From Amblyornis subalaris (taxonomy: Eukaryota > Chordata > Aves > Passeriformes > Ptilonorhynchidae), in the NCBI GenBank assembly GCA_018881555.1, contig JACAXG010000125.1:2093212-2157211 (forward strand): a stretch of 64,000 nt of DNA. Direction: 5' to 3'. Position numbers and translations under genes: made by a program. Shown in pieces: positions 1 through 12,291 of the stretch. The notes under the pieces were generated by a model, which was not told the DNA's origin, did not search any database, and worked only from the letters and a program-made list of their open reading frames with translations. Each line of letters begins with the position of its first letter. The first letter of the stretch is position 1.

Positions 1-1072
1 GGTTCAGGAGAAAACCTCCAAAGGCTGAGTCTGAGAGCACCTCTGGTGCCTCCAAAGGTGAGTCTGAGAGCCTGCTCCATGGATAAGATGGACATGAAGC
101 TTGCTGTGGTGTGATGCCTGGCTTAGAGCTGGNGCTTGTTACCAGAGGACACATGGAAAGCAAAAGAAGGGGTTGCTATTCCCTTGCTCTCCATGCTGGG
201 AATGGCACCTGGCATGTGAATAATCCATCTGTCCATCATTCAGCATCCACCAGGGGAAGTGGTTCTGCAGGAGGGACTTCAGCTGCAGCTTGGAGGAAAA
301 TGCAGAGGTTTTGCTTTTCTCCTGCTTTCACAGCTGCATTGAGTGCTTGGGAATGCACGTTAAAAAGANGACCTGGAGGATGCAGGAAGAAAAATTCACA
401 GTTCCCTGAATGTGCCTGAATCACTGGACCATCCTTCCCCTGAGCCTGCGCTGCAGGAATGTTCACTGAGCTCCCTACCTGTGATCTCCAGCTGGACACG
501 AGCACGGCACTGCCATCTCCCTCCTTCCCTCAGAGATTGAATGTGACTCCTTTATAAACTCCCAGTTTGTTCCTCTGTGCCTGTTCCTGCCCTGACAAAT
601 GTTCTCCTCTGCCAAGGAGCCTGCAGTGCTTAACCCACTCCGTTCCCACTCCCCTGGAAGGTTTACACGTTGTTTACAAACAGAATTTCCCCTGTCACTG
701 ACAAAGTGGTGCCTTTCTCCCAAAGCATCAGACGAGGTGATGCACGGGGAGAGGTGGAGTGACACAGTTATCCACCTTGCCTGGCTCTGTCTGTTCCCTG
801 TGGATATGGGAAGCGACACATTTCCAGCAGGTAATTACATGTTGTCATCTCGCTGTGCACCGTGCAATGCTCTGTGAGAAGCCCTGGAATCCCTGGAAAC
901 ATGTTTGAGGGAGCTAAGCTGAGGCGAGAGCAGTGAAGGCACATTATTCCCCTTCACCTGGGAGTAGCACTCCAAGTGTTGCTTGGGTGATCCGCAGAGT
1001 TTTCTTCAAGGTCCTTCAAAGGATGCAATTTAGGAAAGCAGAGNAAGGAGCAAAACCTCTTTGAATTTAAAA
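1..1072. other. Unannotated stretch, no supported gene
   Basis: Mixed-composition DNA without a recognisable repeat. Frames of about 100 codons are open on both strands at 111-419 and 475-819. They overlap each other, contain N bases and resemble no protein family I know, so they look like chance frames. I see no splice-flanked exon, RNA gene or promoter here. Confidence 0.5.
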
Positions 1073-1200
1073 TTACAGAACCATTCAGGTTGGAAAAGGC
1101 CTCTGAGATCATNGAGTCCAACCTCTGACTGATTACCACTTTTACAATCACATCATGAACACAAAATTATCTCACATCCTAAACCTCATCCAACAGTCAG
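1073..1200 (-). mobile_element. CR1 LINE 3'-end fragment (minus orientation)
   Basis: The stretch opens with a degraded CR1 tail, then the diagnostic block AGGTTGGAAAAGGCCTCTGA (1086-1105) and GAGTCCAACC, which is the reverse complement of the CR1 3' untranslated end. The remainder is too diverged to place its right edge exactly. CR1 elements are non-LTR retrotransposons that insert 5'-truncated, so only the 3' end remains and there is no coding capacity. Wording class: 'GGTTGGAAAAG..CTC'. Confidence 0.75.
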
Positions 1201-3212
1201 AGCCCAAACCCCACATTTCATGGGACGTGATGCCAATCCAGATGTTGACCTTGATNCTGAAGAAGTCCAGGCCATGCCTGAGCTGAACCTTGGCTCCAGA
1301 TGTTTATCCTCACGTCCAAAGCTCTGTTCTGATCTCCACAGCCCTCTCCAGATCTCCCAGTGAGGAAACAGTGTGGAGGTGAATGGCTGCTCTTAGAGGA
1401 GGAGCAGGAGATGAGGAGCAGGAAAGGTGAAGCGTTTTCACTGAGATTTTCTGTTTTCACACACATCCTTCTGGATTCCAGACAGCTGTTCTGGGTGACA
1501 AAGTCCATATCCATTGTCCTTTGGTCTTTGGGAACATCCCCACAAAAGGATGCAACCTTCAAGGAATGCTCATTTTCCCAGCAAATATCCACATATGCAT
1601 AAAAAGAAGGGCAGCAGTGTGACAAACAAATTATAATTCCCAGTTTCTCCTTTGCTTCCCATCTTTCTTCTTGCCTNTCTGAACTTTCAGCCACCCACTT
1701 GGTACCAAAAGCACTTTGCCACCACCAGCCCTGGGTGCAACAGCAAGGAAGAATTTGGAAACAACTCTGGTTTGAAGCTGTTTCTCCAAATTAACCAGGG
1801 AGAATAGTTATGAACAACAATAAGCATCCACCAAAATCAGAATCCGTTCAGGGACAGATGAAAAAAGCTCCATTCATCCCCCTGCCACGAATAATTCAGC
1901 CTTCCTGAACTTGGGAACAGCCTATTTAGTGGGCTTTGCAGAGGAGGAAGAGGATGGAGATCAGAGGCANTGGGGAGGTTGGAGATGCCACCAGGAGGGT
2001 TCAGGCAGCCAAGTTAAAGACAACTTGGAGATGNTTTGGAGGGGCAGGAAACCTTAAACAGGATCTGAATGTTCTCAGCTGGCCCATTNNGNGGGGNAAG
2101 AGGTGCAATAAAGTAAAAACCNCCAGCTCCAGCAACCTGAACCGGCTCCCACATGGAGAAGTGGAGGGTGAAGGTTTTAGAGCTGGAGTTACTGCTCTGC
2201 AATCATTCCCATAAAGATCGCGCCAGGGAAGACAAGGGGAATTTTCCGGGTTTTAAGCCGAGGGGAAAGCACAGCTCTGCAGAAGACACGTAAGACAGGC
2301 TTTTGAAGATGGAGAACAGGAAGTTTTCTCTGCTGCTCGCATCTTTAAGCACAGGGTTTCAGCAGTCCCTGCCTTCATTAAACAGGGAGCGTTATTTCCA
2401 GCGGTGACAGCTTCAGATTCCCCAGTTTTCTTGTGGACGTGGAACTCCCTCCCCTGCCCGAGCTCGGTGCTGTTTCACGGCGCCAGGCTCATCGCCTCGA
2501 TTCTCCCGGGCTTTGACAGATGGAATTAGGATACAGCAGCACTGCAGCAAGACTGCAGATGGCTTCAAACAACTGACTTCGGCACCAAAACGCTTGTAAT
2601 TCCCATTTTAAATGGAGCTGGCTTCCCTGGGGNGAGTGCCTGGCTGGCCTAGGTGTTGCAGTGAGCTGCTGGAGGGACAGACACGCTCCAACAGCCCAGT
2701 GCTAATAAAGAAAATTAGGAGCAACTTGCCCTTGCTGTTGGAGCAAAGCCACGATTGGGGAGAAAATGCCATGAGTCTTCTTCATCTGCAAATTTCGCCG
2801 AGCTGCACCCACAATATTGGCTGTTTCCAGAGGTAAAAAGTATCCTTATATGAGTTTTCGAGAAAAAAACAGCACTGTCATAGATTTGCTCACCGAAAGG
2901 CAGGTGGGTAGAGCAGAAATAATAACACTAATAGAAAAATAAAAGTAGCAATTGTAGCAGCAATCATAGCGCAATAACTCGGCCTCAAACTACAGCCCTC
3001 GTTCAGGGAACTACTCCAGATTGCAGGGGGAAAGGATGGGACTTTTTTTTTAAGGTGGATTCTTTTTTTACCAGACTCCCTCTGGCTGCTTGGACGTTTA
3101 TCCTGGCACAAGAAAGGGGCCAGAGCGGCAGTGGGAGCATCTGGGAAGAAGGTGAGAATGGTCCCTTTAATCACCTATTGTAGCAATGTTTTGTTTAAAA
3201 AGATAAGACACA
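1201..3212. other. Unannotated stretch with an N cluster near 2.09 kb
   Basis: No gene or repeat is recognised. A frame of 158 codons on the minus strand (1218-1694) contains N bases and a competing frame on the plus strand, and resembles nothing known. Five N bases fall within 2089-2122, inside and beside a G-rich run. The 2220-2560 part is somewhat richer in CpG than its surroundings. Confidence 0.45.
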
Positions 3213-3452
3213 TAAATCAGATATCAGGAAGAAATTCTTCCCTGTGAGGGTGGTGAGGCCCTGGCACAGGTTGCCCAGAGAAGCTGTGGCTGCCCCTNGG
3301 TCCCTGGAAGTGTCCAAGGCCAGGTTGGATGGGGCTTGGAGCANCCTGGGNTAGTGGAAAGTGTCCCTGCCCATGGCAGGGTGTTGGAATGAGATGGTTT
3401 TTCAGGTCCCTTCCAACCCAAACCATTCTGTCATTCTATGTTTCTATGATAA
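3213..3452 (+). mobile_element. CR1 LINE 3'-end fragment (plus orientation)
   Basis: The fragment begins at AATCAGATATCAGGAAGAAA and runs through GAGGGTGGTGAGGCCCTGGC, AGAAGCTGTGGCTGCCCCT and CCCTGCCCATGGCAGGGTGT to AACCCAAACCATTCTGTC. It ends in the octamer-like tail ATTCTATGTTTCTATGAT, the hallmark of a CR1 3' terminus. The 5' end is truncated, as is usual for CR1. Three N bases fall inside. Similarity to the usual 3' end is high, so it is among the younger copies here. Confidence 0.95.
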
Positions 3453-3818
3453 ATATAACAAGAAAAAAAGTACAGTAAAGAAAATCCCCCAAAGACTTCC
3501 CTCAAAAAAACACAGCACAAACCACAAGAGCTACTCAAGGGATTCACGAACCAGAATTTTGAGAAATTTTTATTTTTGTGACTCTCTGACTCTGTCATAA
3601 GTTCCACACACAGTCAAGGGGGCTGGTAAGAATTTCCATTTGCTTGTGGCTGTGGGGAGTTTCCAGCTGCCTGTAGGACCACGGTGGAATATGGACTGGG
3701 GCTGCTCCTTATCCTTAGGTCAGTGTCCTTGTAGGAAGCTGCTGCCTCCTGTGACATGGCCATGGCATACCCAGGGCTGGTGCATTCCTGTGACAAGAAA
3801 AGAAACAATAGAATAATG

Positions 3819-3819
<1 letters not shown>

Positions 3820-3913
<94 letters not shown>
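3820..3913. repeat. Compound microsatellite (CAA)11-(TAA)17-A12
   Basis: Eleven CAA units (3820-3852) pass directly into seventeen TAA units (3853-3903) and then an A run to 3913. Open frames of poly-Ile, poly-Val, poly-Thr or poly-Tyr across this place are products of the triplet repeat, not genes. Flanks are unique. Confidence 0.97.
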
Positions 3914-3915
<2 letters not shown>

Positions 3916-4275
3916 GTAGTAACAATAGAAATAACAATAAACAACCAAACTGTTGGTGAGGGACACTAAGTAGCTGTGGCAGCAATTTAAAGAACAGAAG
4001 CACAGCAAAGGTTAAAAGAATTCAGAGCAGCAGGTCCCGCACACTGCCCAATTTTAAAGATTCATTCTGCTTCTTGTTGATGAGATTTGTGGGCTTCAAG
4101 GCTAAATTCCAGAAGAAAAATGCTTTCCAAATTGACCCGAGGCAATATTTCACACCTCTGGAATTAAAGACAGGTGCAGTGTCAAGCCCTGCATCCACAA
4201 GCAGCTGCCAGGGCTGGGGATGTTTCAGNGTGAACTGCAAGACCTGAGTCTTTCTTTCCCTGGAATGGCACAGGG

Positions 4276-4422
4276 AATGTGGAATCTCCATGCCTGGAGG
4301 TGGTCAGAAGGTGTCTGGATGTGCTCATGGGCAACTGGCTGTGGGTGGCCCTGTCTGANCAGAGAGGTTGGAGCAGGTGACTTCCANAGGCCCCCTCCAA
4401 CCTCAGCCAGTCTGTGATTTGG
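4276..4422 (+). mobile_element. CR1 LINE 3'-end fragment, divergent class (plus orientation)
   Basis: Contains CATGGGCAACTGGCTGTGGG, a degenerate CCTG(T/C)..GAGCAG block, GGTTGGAGCAGGTGACTTCC and CCCCCTCCAACCTCAGCCAG, ending at TCTGTGATT. This is the CR1 class in which GAGCAGG..GGTTGGA..GATGA(C/T)CTCC precedes the terminal CCTTCCAACC. The left boundary is uncertain by about 20 bases. Confidence 0.85.
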
Positions 4423-7400
4423 TAAAGCTGGTTGGGAAACTGTTCTATATCCCACAAGAATTCCAAATAATTTCTGTTTTATGTAGGGGATGAATTCAAA
4501 CTCTTTGAGTTTTGTTCCTGAAATGCAGGAGAGAGAAAAAGGAAAACTCTCCTTCCCCTCCATGGGCGTTCTCCTGGCCTCTGCAAAGCCAAATGTTATA
4601 TCCCTGCTGTGCCAGCTGCAGAACAAAGAAATGTTTCCNTCCTAGGCATGTCCTGGGGATTGCTCTCCAGCCAGAACTCTTCACTTTTGTAGGAATTACC
4701 AAAGGGTTCTGCTGGTTCATGCCCTGAATCTCCAACATCCCAGCTGAGTGGGTTTATGACTCTCTTGTCTCTCCTGGAGCAGAAAGTCCCTGTTGGGACA
4801 ACTATGGATCCTTCCCTGCGAGAGAAAGTTGAGATAAAATGGGGTTTTTTTTAAAGCAAAATCATTTCCCTGACCCAGCCTTTTGCAGCTCTTGTGCTCT
4901 GTGGTGATGGGGGCAGAGAGGGAGGAGCTGGCCCAGGGCTTTAATCCCGGGTGGGAAAGGCACTGCAAGGCTCTGGGAAAGGCAGGGCTTCCCTGGGCAA
5001 TCAACTGAGCAAAAGATATAGGGAAAAGCCTTGGAGAAAAGTGCCACTGCCTAAGGAGTTTGGGGCAGGTATCCTGATGATTCCTGATGCATCCTGAAGA
5101 NGACATCCGGATGATGCCACCCTTCAGTGCTGCCCACACCTCCAAACCCGCAGCTGGCTCTGTTTCCTGCTCTCAGTGCTGGTATCAGAGCACAGACAGG
5201 ATTTTATAGGTAAAATCTACACCTGGCCACCCCTNCCCAGGCCATGAGATGCCTGCCAGTGATGGAGGATGCTGCAAATTACTCGGGAACATGGAAACTG
5301 TGGGATAAACCTCAGCCATGAGACCCCTTTTGACTTCTCCTGGAGGTTGAAAAGGTCTGATTTGCTGCAGCAGCACAAAACAGGGCAAAACTCGAGAATC
5401 CAGAGCAGATGCTGTGCAAAGATAAGAAGTTACTGAGGCCACAAGACAGAGCAATAAATCACAGTGCGTTACGGGGATGACTCTGTTATCTTTATGACGT
5501 AAAATCCCTCCTCCTCCCATCCCTCCCCTGCCCACATGACTCGTGGCAGAAGCAGCCCACTGCATTTTTGGGAGTGAAATCATCGGGGACAGCAGCAATT
5601 CCGATCTCAGAGCAGATGGAGAGGGGAATGTTTTACCTGGAGCGTGTGGGAATACTTCAGGTTTGCCTTTGCAGGCACAAGGTGCTGCAACGTGCCCTTT
5701 CNTCCCTCTCCTGGCATTCAGCTCGTGCAGCAAAATCAATTCGTGCCAAAAAACCATTGGGTCTGATTCAGTTCTCTCTTTTTCCTGCCAGGAGTGCTCC
5801 CTGATGGGCCTGGAATGGATGGGAGCAATGCCTGCAAGGGTGGGTGCTCCCAAAAAATATCTTCCGTCCCNCAAACCGCTTCCCGCAGCACTTCAAAGAG
5901 TCACTCCGCGCTCAAAAAGTCCATCCAATCTTCCCAACCTTTCCAGAGAGCTTTAGATCAGCACTGAAAAATAAATAATCACCCACAAGAAGTTTCTGGG
6001 GTGAGGGCAAGGCACCCCGGTGGGAGGTTTGGCAGAGCAGACGCTGCAGACGGGACCACGGGCGAGCTGCTGAGGGAAAGGGCAACCACGGGAATTGCAT
6101 TTCCTGGAGCCGAGCGAGATTTGGGCAACAAAACGAAATATTCTTGAAATGTGAGGCACGCTTTCGTTTCTTTCCTGCAGTCTGTGGTGAAAGTGCCTTC
6201 TGTTTGCAAATGTTCTCGGNAGGAGAGAGGCCGTTTGCAGCAGGGTGGGAGGGTTTCAGCAGCGGCAAAAATATTGAGGGCAAAGAAAGGACAGGACCCC
6301 CAGCAGACTCCTTCCCACTTATTACACATTTGCAGCAGGAACAAGTGAAGNTATAAACACGTTTCCCAGGGAAAAAATCATTCATTTTCAAGAAATTTCG
6401 TTGTTGCGTCAGTGAGTTCTCCAAAATCAAGCGGATGGAGCTTCCATGTAGTCAGAAGTCTCCAAAATGCATCTATTACCCCCTAAAAATATGGTCAGGT
6501 TGTTTGACAGGACCCCCCTCTTCACTCCTTCCCCAGCAAACAACCGGTGACAGCTACAGTTGACATTATTTAAACATTTCAGTATTACATTTCTGCTTTC
6601 AATTTTCGTCACCTTTCAGCTGAAATTCTCCAGGCCTGGCCAGTTCAAAGTAAAAAGNTGGAGGAAATGAGAGCCAAAAAAAGAAAAAATTAAAAAAAAA
6701 ATAAAAATCCCAGCCTACTAATTTTTTTAGGATGATATGATTTCCAAAATTACATAAAAAGCCTACATATCCTCTTCCAAATAAATTATGATGATTTCAA
6801 CAAACAGATTGGGAGACAGAGAGGGAGACAAAATTAGATGGAGAATTGCATTTTTCCAAGGAAAGTGGGACTGACCTGGACAACGCTTTTGGTGTAAAGG
6901 TCATCCCACAAGGACACAACAGCTGTGCCCATTCCCAAAAAGCAACGAGGGCTAATAATAAAGAGATAATAAGGAATAATAAAGATACAACTTCTGTCCC
7001 AATGAAGCATGGCTAAATAATTACTCAGAGATGAGGAAGTCAAAGAGAGAAAGTCTCCCACATGGCTTTTTCCCTGATTTATTGTGGGAGCCTGCCTCGT
7101 ACTGGAGTTATATTTATAGGCATCAGCTATGGATACAGCTCATAGAAGCACCATCAGCAGTGTTCTGGATGAGTCAGGAGAGCTGTCAGCAAACTTTATC
7201 CTCCCTTTCCCGAGCATCCTGGATGCTCAGCCACCCTCTTGGCTACCGCCTGGAGCTCAGAGCTTGTGAGTTCAGCCCTGGAAGTTCGATGTCCACCTCC
7301 AGCCCAACTTCTCACTCAGGTTCTGCCCCTGGCCGGCCACACCCTCCTGGCTGTGCTGTTNCTTATGGAATTGCATCCTCCGAAAAGGACACGGTGCCTT

Positions 7401-7757
7401 CAAGGAGCAAACTGCTCTCTGCAAATTGTTCCAAATTACACCAGAGGTCAAGATATTCAGCCTGTGTTTACATGCTGTTAAACGAGCTTAGAAATTACAA
7501 GGTTCTTCCCCGAAACCCACCTGAAGCTCCCATTTTTCCTGGCGATTTATCAACTCCTGTCTTCTTAGCAGGATAAATGGTCACAGAGTGAAATGCGGAA
7601 TGAAAACTCTCTCTGCTGGAGGAGTCAGGATGGCAGAAAGTGCTGCTTTTAGCCGGGGCAGAGTTAATTTTTTTCCCAGGGTGATTTGGGCACATCCTGA
7701 ATTTTGAGATGCCACTCACAAAGCTCAGGAGTGTGTGTGCATATCCTTGTCNTTTTG
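4423..7757. other. Unannotated stretch
   Basis: The longest frames are 229 codons on the minus strand (5185-5874), with three N bases in the frame, and 137 codons on the plus strand over the same bases (5543-5956). Neither shows a recognisable domain, and the overlap argues for chance. An A-rich tract lies at 6676-6707. Just beyond it, 6715-6830 is AT-rich. Confidence 0.45.
6676..6707. repeat. A-rich low-complexity tract
   Basis: A runs interrupted by single G and TT. No target-site duplication or recognisable retrocopy lies directly upstream, so I call it low complexity and not a retroposon tail. Confidence 0.8.
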
Positions 7758-7925
7758 ACATGGAATCACAGAATGGTTTGGCACAGAAGGGACCCCAAAG
7801 CCCATCCAGTCCCATCCCCTGCCATGGGCAGGGACACCTTCCACTATCCCAAGTTGCTCCAAGCCCCNTCCAACCTGGCCTTGGACACTTCCAGGGATGG
7901 GCATCCTTCAAATGCTCTCCTCTAG
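7758..7925 (-). mobile_element. CR1 LINE 3'-end fragment (minus orientation)
   Basis: Starts with the reverse-complemented CR1 tail ACATGGAATCACAGAATGG, followed by GAAGGGACC, CCCTGCCATGGGCAGGGACA, CCTTCCACTATCCCAAGTTG and TTGGACACTTCCAGGGATGG. It is 5'-truncated just after the last block. N bases lie at 7752 (just outside) and 7868 (inside). Confidence 0.95.
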
Positions 7926-9117
7926 GAAGCAGGACAGCACAGCCAAAGATTTGTAGGGATTAACCTCTCCAGCTGCCACAACCACCATTCCCTGCTTCTG
8001 CTTCCTCCGAGGAGAGCCACAGCTCTGCAGGGAAATGTATTCCAGCTCCTCCAGGCCCCAGCTGTCGGCACAGATGGGACAAGGCAATGCAAGATGCTGA
8101 ATCTGCCACNTGAGAACTTCGTGCTTGAGGCTGTGCTGCCTCCCCAGTCCCCTCNAACCTTCCCCAGCAGATCCCTCCCTGTGTGCCAGAGTGGAGCATC
8201 AGCATCCCAGGAGGTGCCAGGAGGTGGAGTGGCTTTGCCAAAGCCACTTTGACAAACCAGTGGCAGCTTTGGGACTGAGTTCTGGTTTCATCTTGTGGCT
8301 TTCGAGGCGGAACAGCCCCCTGGAAAATGCGGTGTCCCCTCCTCTCACCAACAGATTTGCCTCCCAAAATAGAGGCNTTTAGACTTTCACAGCCAAAACT
8401 GGCTCAAAAATGCCATGATTTAGCTCCCAGATGAACCAGCAGAACATGCAAAAACAGGAAAGCAAGAAGAGCCCAGCTGCTTCAACCTTCCTTCGTGGGG
8501 AGAAATAAATTTGTACAACAAATGGGGTGAGGAGCAGGTCTTGGGGCATGGATGAGGCTGTCAGCAGGAACTCATTTCCCNCACAAATCCCCGGCTGAGG
8601 GTTTCAAAGTCGCTTCAGGGCAAGATCTCTGGTGAAATGGACTTTTTTTTCACAACTACCAAAGAGGTTTTTACTGTGCCCGTAATTGAGTTCCCCAAGT
8701 ACGGAAAAAAAAGAAGTGTGGTTTGTGTCTGTGCTTAATATGGCTCCAGCCAAACCCCAAAGATCCAGCTCGGCTTGGAGCTCCCACAGCAGNGGAATGG
8801 ATGTGCCAGCTGCCCGTGTCACACACTCAGCCCCTGCACACGCTCACACGGCGCTTGATGGATGAGGTGATTTGAAGTTTTTGACAACGGCTTTTTGTGG
8901 CGGGGAAAAAAAAAAAAATGGGGCTTTTTTTCAGCAAGTTGCAGATAAATGAGCAGAGGTTGCTGGAGTGCAGGGAATGCAGAAGGCAACAGAGTCAGGG
9001 ATTTGTGAGGGGAATGGAAAATGCAAGGGACCGGGTTGAAAATTAATCTGTGGAGCCACAGAGCAAATCTGGTCTTCGACTCCTTTAGGGTTTGTCAGGA
9101 GGAATGGGGGAGGATGA
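7926..9117. other. Unannotated stretch
   Basis: The longest frame is 135 codons on the minus strand (7960-8367), with N bases in frame. No domain, repeat or RNA gene is recognised. A run of 13 A lies at 8906-8918. Confidence 0.45.
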
Positions 9118-9243
9118 GGTAGGATAGGATGTGCTTGGAGCAACCTGGGATAGTGGAAGGTCGCCCTGCCCATGGCAGGAGGTTGGAACTGGATGATCTT
9201 TAAGGTCTCTCCCAANCCAAACCATTCCATGGTTCCATGACTG
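9118..9243 (+). mobile_element. CR1 LINE 3'-end fragment (plus orientation)
   Basis: Contains GCTTGGAGCAACCTGGGATA, GTGGAAGGTCGCCCTGCCCA, TGGCAGGAGGTTGGAACTGG and ATGATCTTTAAGGTC, then CCAAACCATTCCATGGTTCC, a decayed CR1 tail. It is strongly 5'-truncated; only about 125 bases remain. Confidence 0.92.
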
Positions 9244-9696
9244 TAGCACTGCCCACATTTCCACCCTTTATGCAGGGTGAGGTGGAGCCAGGAGTTTCTC
9301 TTGGAAGCAGTGGGATTTCTCATCCAGAGGTGTGTCCAAGAGGGACATTCAGGGGAGAAGAAGCCCATCAGTGAAACCTCTCCAGCACAGGAATTGTCAT
9401 GCAGAGCAGGAGGACGATGAGGAAAGGACACAAAGGACAGCTGAAAAAGGAGAAGATAAAACAGTGACTTGGTATAAGTATTCCAGGGGTGATGCAGGGA
9501 ATGTATTCATGTCGTCAAAATATTGGCACTGGGTTGAAAATCTAAAAACCGACGTTGAGGTGTTTCATGGTCTGTTAAATCACATGATGAAAGGCATTTT
9601 GAACAACAACGAAATATGATTTTATATGAATGAGCGTTGTTCTCCAAGAAAACAGACCAATACCAAATGGAATTTGTACAACAGAGTGGAAAGTAG

Positions 9697-9722
9697 CTAA
9701 TAATAATAATAAAAATAATAAA
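9697..9722. repeat. TAA-rich short microsatellite
   Basis: A short run of TAA units interrupted by AAA. It marks the left edge of an AT-rich, TAAT-containing block. Confidence 0.75.
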
Positions 9723-9724
9723 TC

Positions 9725-10075
9725 CTGCCGTTAGATTTTCACGGCCTAATTATTCAGAGGGTTGGTCACTAATGGCCTGAGACATCCCCGTCACNCATAA
9801 CACAAGTGGTCAGGAGAAAAGTGATTGCAGATAAGTGGCCTGAATTACCAATAATGATAAATAAGAAATCTGTTTTACAGTTCTTTCATAGCCCCGATCC
9901 GTGACTCTCAAAGAACTTCATGAATCCGTGTGACCCTACGGTAACTGAATATTTTGGTCACCTTAATATGCTGCATTTGTGAATTAATTAGGCAAACTAT
10001 CCTGTGAGCCCTCATTTTCTGGCTATTAAGCACTTTGCCCTCCNTAATCTTCATTCCACTGTTCTCTGACCTTGG
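9725..10075. promoter_or_regulatory. Candidate conserved noncoding element
   Basis: Repeat-free and AT-leaning, with several homeodomain-type cores: TAATTA at 9748-9753, GAATTAATTAGG at 9981-9992 and further TTAAT motifs near 9963. It has no long open frame. Such composition is common in conserved enhancers near developmental genes. That is inference from sequence texture only, and no conservation has been tested. Confidence 0.3.
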
Positions 10076-12291
10076 ACTTGAAACTTCCTGCAGGACCTGA
10101 CAAAACTTCAGCTTCTAACAGGTTTTCAGAGCAATGCTTGAAAGGTTTTCATGCTATTTCTGGGAGTCTGTGAAGTTGTTTAGGGTGTGAGTACTCTGAC
10201 TGGCAGGGCATTTTCTGCTTTACTCACAAAAGAAGAGAATGAGAAATTTGTCACCATCCTGGAGGGTCCAGGTTCAGATCTCTGTCCCTGACTCAAGTCT
10301 AGAAACATCTTCTGTATTTTCCTTTTTGGAAGCTGGACATCTACAGCCTTTACTCTTTCACGTTTTGCAGATGTATTCTTTGCTTTGTTGGGAGTCTCAG
10401 AAACAGCTGNCACCAGATAACAAAATGCTGATTGATTTGATACATTAATTTTCTTNATAACCCAGGTATTTTCCTTGGAAAGGTAAAAGAAAGATCTCTG
10501 ACCTAAAGTAATAAGCTAATAGAGTTTGTGTTCTGACTCTAGAGAAAGGGGGAAAAGAGATGAGAAATTCATAAATGTATTTATGCTTTCAATCCACTCC
10601 AAATGATTAAACTCCCCCAGGTTTGCAAAAAAAAAACAAAACGACAGTGCAAAGGAATTCTTGGATTTCCTGGTAAGCAAATCATTCATTAATAAAGAAC
10701 ACTTCATTGTGGGTAGAAACACCTTCTGTTTGATTCTTTACAACACAGAAGCATCATCAACTGCCTGGCATGGAACTCTGGAAAGGTCAAGATTAGCATT
10801 AATCACATTTTGGAACGCTGATAAAGGGTATTTTAGCTGCCAGCCAAAAAAAAAATTAAAAAAAAAAAAGAAACAAGACTTCTTTTTACNTATTCCCATC
10901 ACATTATTCAAAGCAAGAGAAAAACAATTTCCAACTGATTTGGAAATGGAGAACCTGATCCTCTGCTGATTGGCAAGCAGTTATTATTGCTCCTCATTAT
11001 TCGTACACTGGTAGCCTGAGGACGCACGAACACCNTGTGCACACCCTGGAATGGAAAGTTTCTGCCCTGAGCAATCCAAGCTAAGCTGGGAGGAGAGGGA
11101 AGGAGCAGAGGGGTGATGGGATTTGCTCGAGGTTACCCCACATGTGGCAGCGCAGTCCCAGTCTGCACCACACATTTCCGACAGGCACTTCCTTGGATTT
11201 CAGGTGGAGGTGTTGAGCTCTCCTCTGGACACACCCCCTCATTTGACATCATATTAAATTATTTGTAAATTTATGTCTCTGCTGTGTCCTTCTGCTTTGT
11301 CCCTGACAAGGAGACCACACAGTGCCAGAAGAAGGAGCTGCTGGAGCTTTGTCACACTCCAGGTGTTATTGAAGGCAGCAGAATTTCAAGACCCAAATAT
11401 TTCACCTTCCAGAGCTCAAATTCCAGCATTTCTGTATCCTTTACCAAAGACCTTTCCTTGCTCAGGANGGGTTCCTGGTCCAGACTGGCTCACAGTGCTC
11501 TGCAGTACTGGAACTTCATCCACAGGGTGAACACAGGGTTTGGGGTCAGAGNAACGCTTACCTGTGGTGTTTGCAAAAGCATGAGAGCTCTCAAGGGAGA
11601 GAAACAGGGAACAGAGTGCCAGGAAAACCAGGTGGAGCACAGGGAAAGCTCAGGACTTGGCTGGTGGTGGTACCCAGGAGTCCCACTGCCCACACAGCCA
11701 CTCCCAGCACAGCAGCTCCCAAATCCAGGGATATCATCACCTCTGCATGTCATCACTGAACCTCTGCCTTTCCACATGGCTGCCTTTTGGGATGGCTGTT
11801 GCATCCATAACAAAAGCCATTCCTGGGTGATCCAAGCATCCTGCATCACTCACAACAATGATAGTTTAGAAGGTTTGCATCAACAACTAAGGGAAAGTTA
11901 GCCCATATTCCTCTCTCCAATCGCCCAAGTCGTGGCTCTTCCACTAAATCCTCCCGGAGAGGCCACTCTGCAATGGTGACAGCAGTTGTGCAAAGGCATG
12001 GGAGGAATTGTTCACCTCCTGTAAAGGNAAACTGGTGCAAAAGCAACTGTTCTCACTGGGAAGTGGTGTTTCCTTCTGCCCCACCCGACTGGAGCTGGGA
12101 AATCCTCAGGAAGGGACAGTGATGCGGTGCTGGGTCTCCCACATCTGGGTTTCTGAGCAAAGGGGACAAAAAGGATCTGGGGAGACTTGGAAGAGCAACT
12201 TCACTGTGAAATCCACTCCCCGTCAGCCTCTTGGCACTAGGGAAGGCCATTTTCTCCAGGTACTCAGACCATGCAGATGAATTACAGAATT
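10076..12291. other. Unannotated stretch
   Basis: The longest frame is 205 codons on the plus strand (11284-11901). It carries N bases, is overlapped by a 119-codon frame on the other strand and has no recognisable domain, so I reject it as a gene. A-rich tract at 10846-10874. Otherwise mixed composition without clear repeats. Confidence 0.45.
10846..10874. repeat. A-rich low-complexity tract
   Basis: Long A runs broken by TT and one G. No recognisable retrocopy precedes it. Confidence 0.8.

Noticed and set aside
3614..4008. Frames with poly-Ile/Val/Tyr/Thr tracts
   Set aside because: Pure translation of the CAA/TAA microsatellite.
5185..5874. 229-codon open frame on the minus strand
   Set aside because: N codons in frame, a 137-codon frame on the opposite strand over the same bases, and no recognisable motif.
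9332..9619. 95-codon charged, hydrophilic frame
   Set aside because: Overlaps the end of a longer frame on the other strand and matches nothing known. Composition reflects purine-rich DNA.
11284..11901. 205-codon open frame on the plus strand
   Set aside because: N codons, opposed by a 119-codon frame, no known domain, no splice or promoter context.
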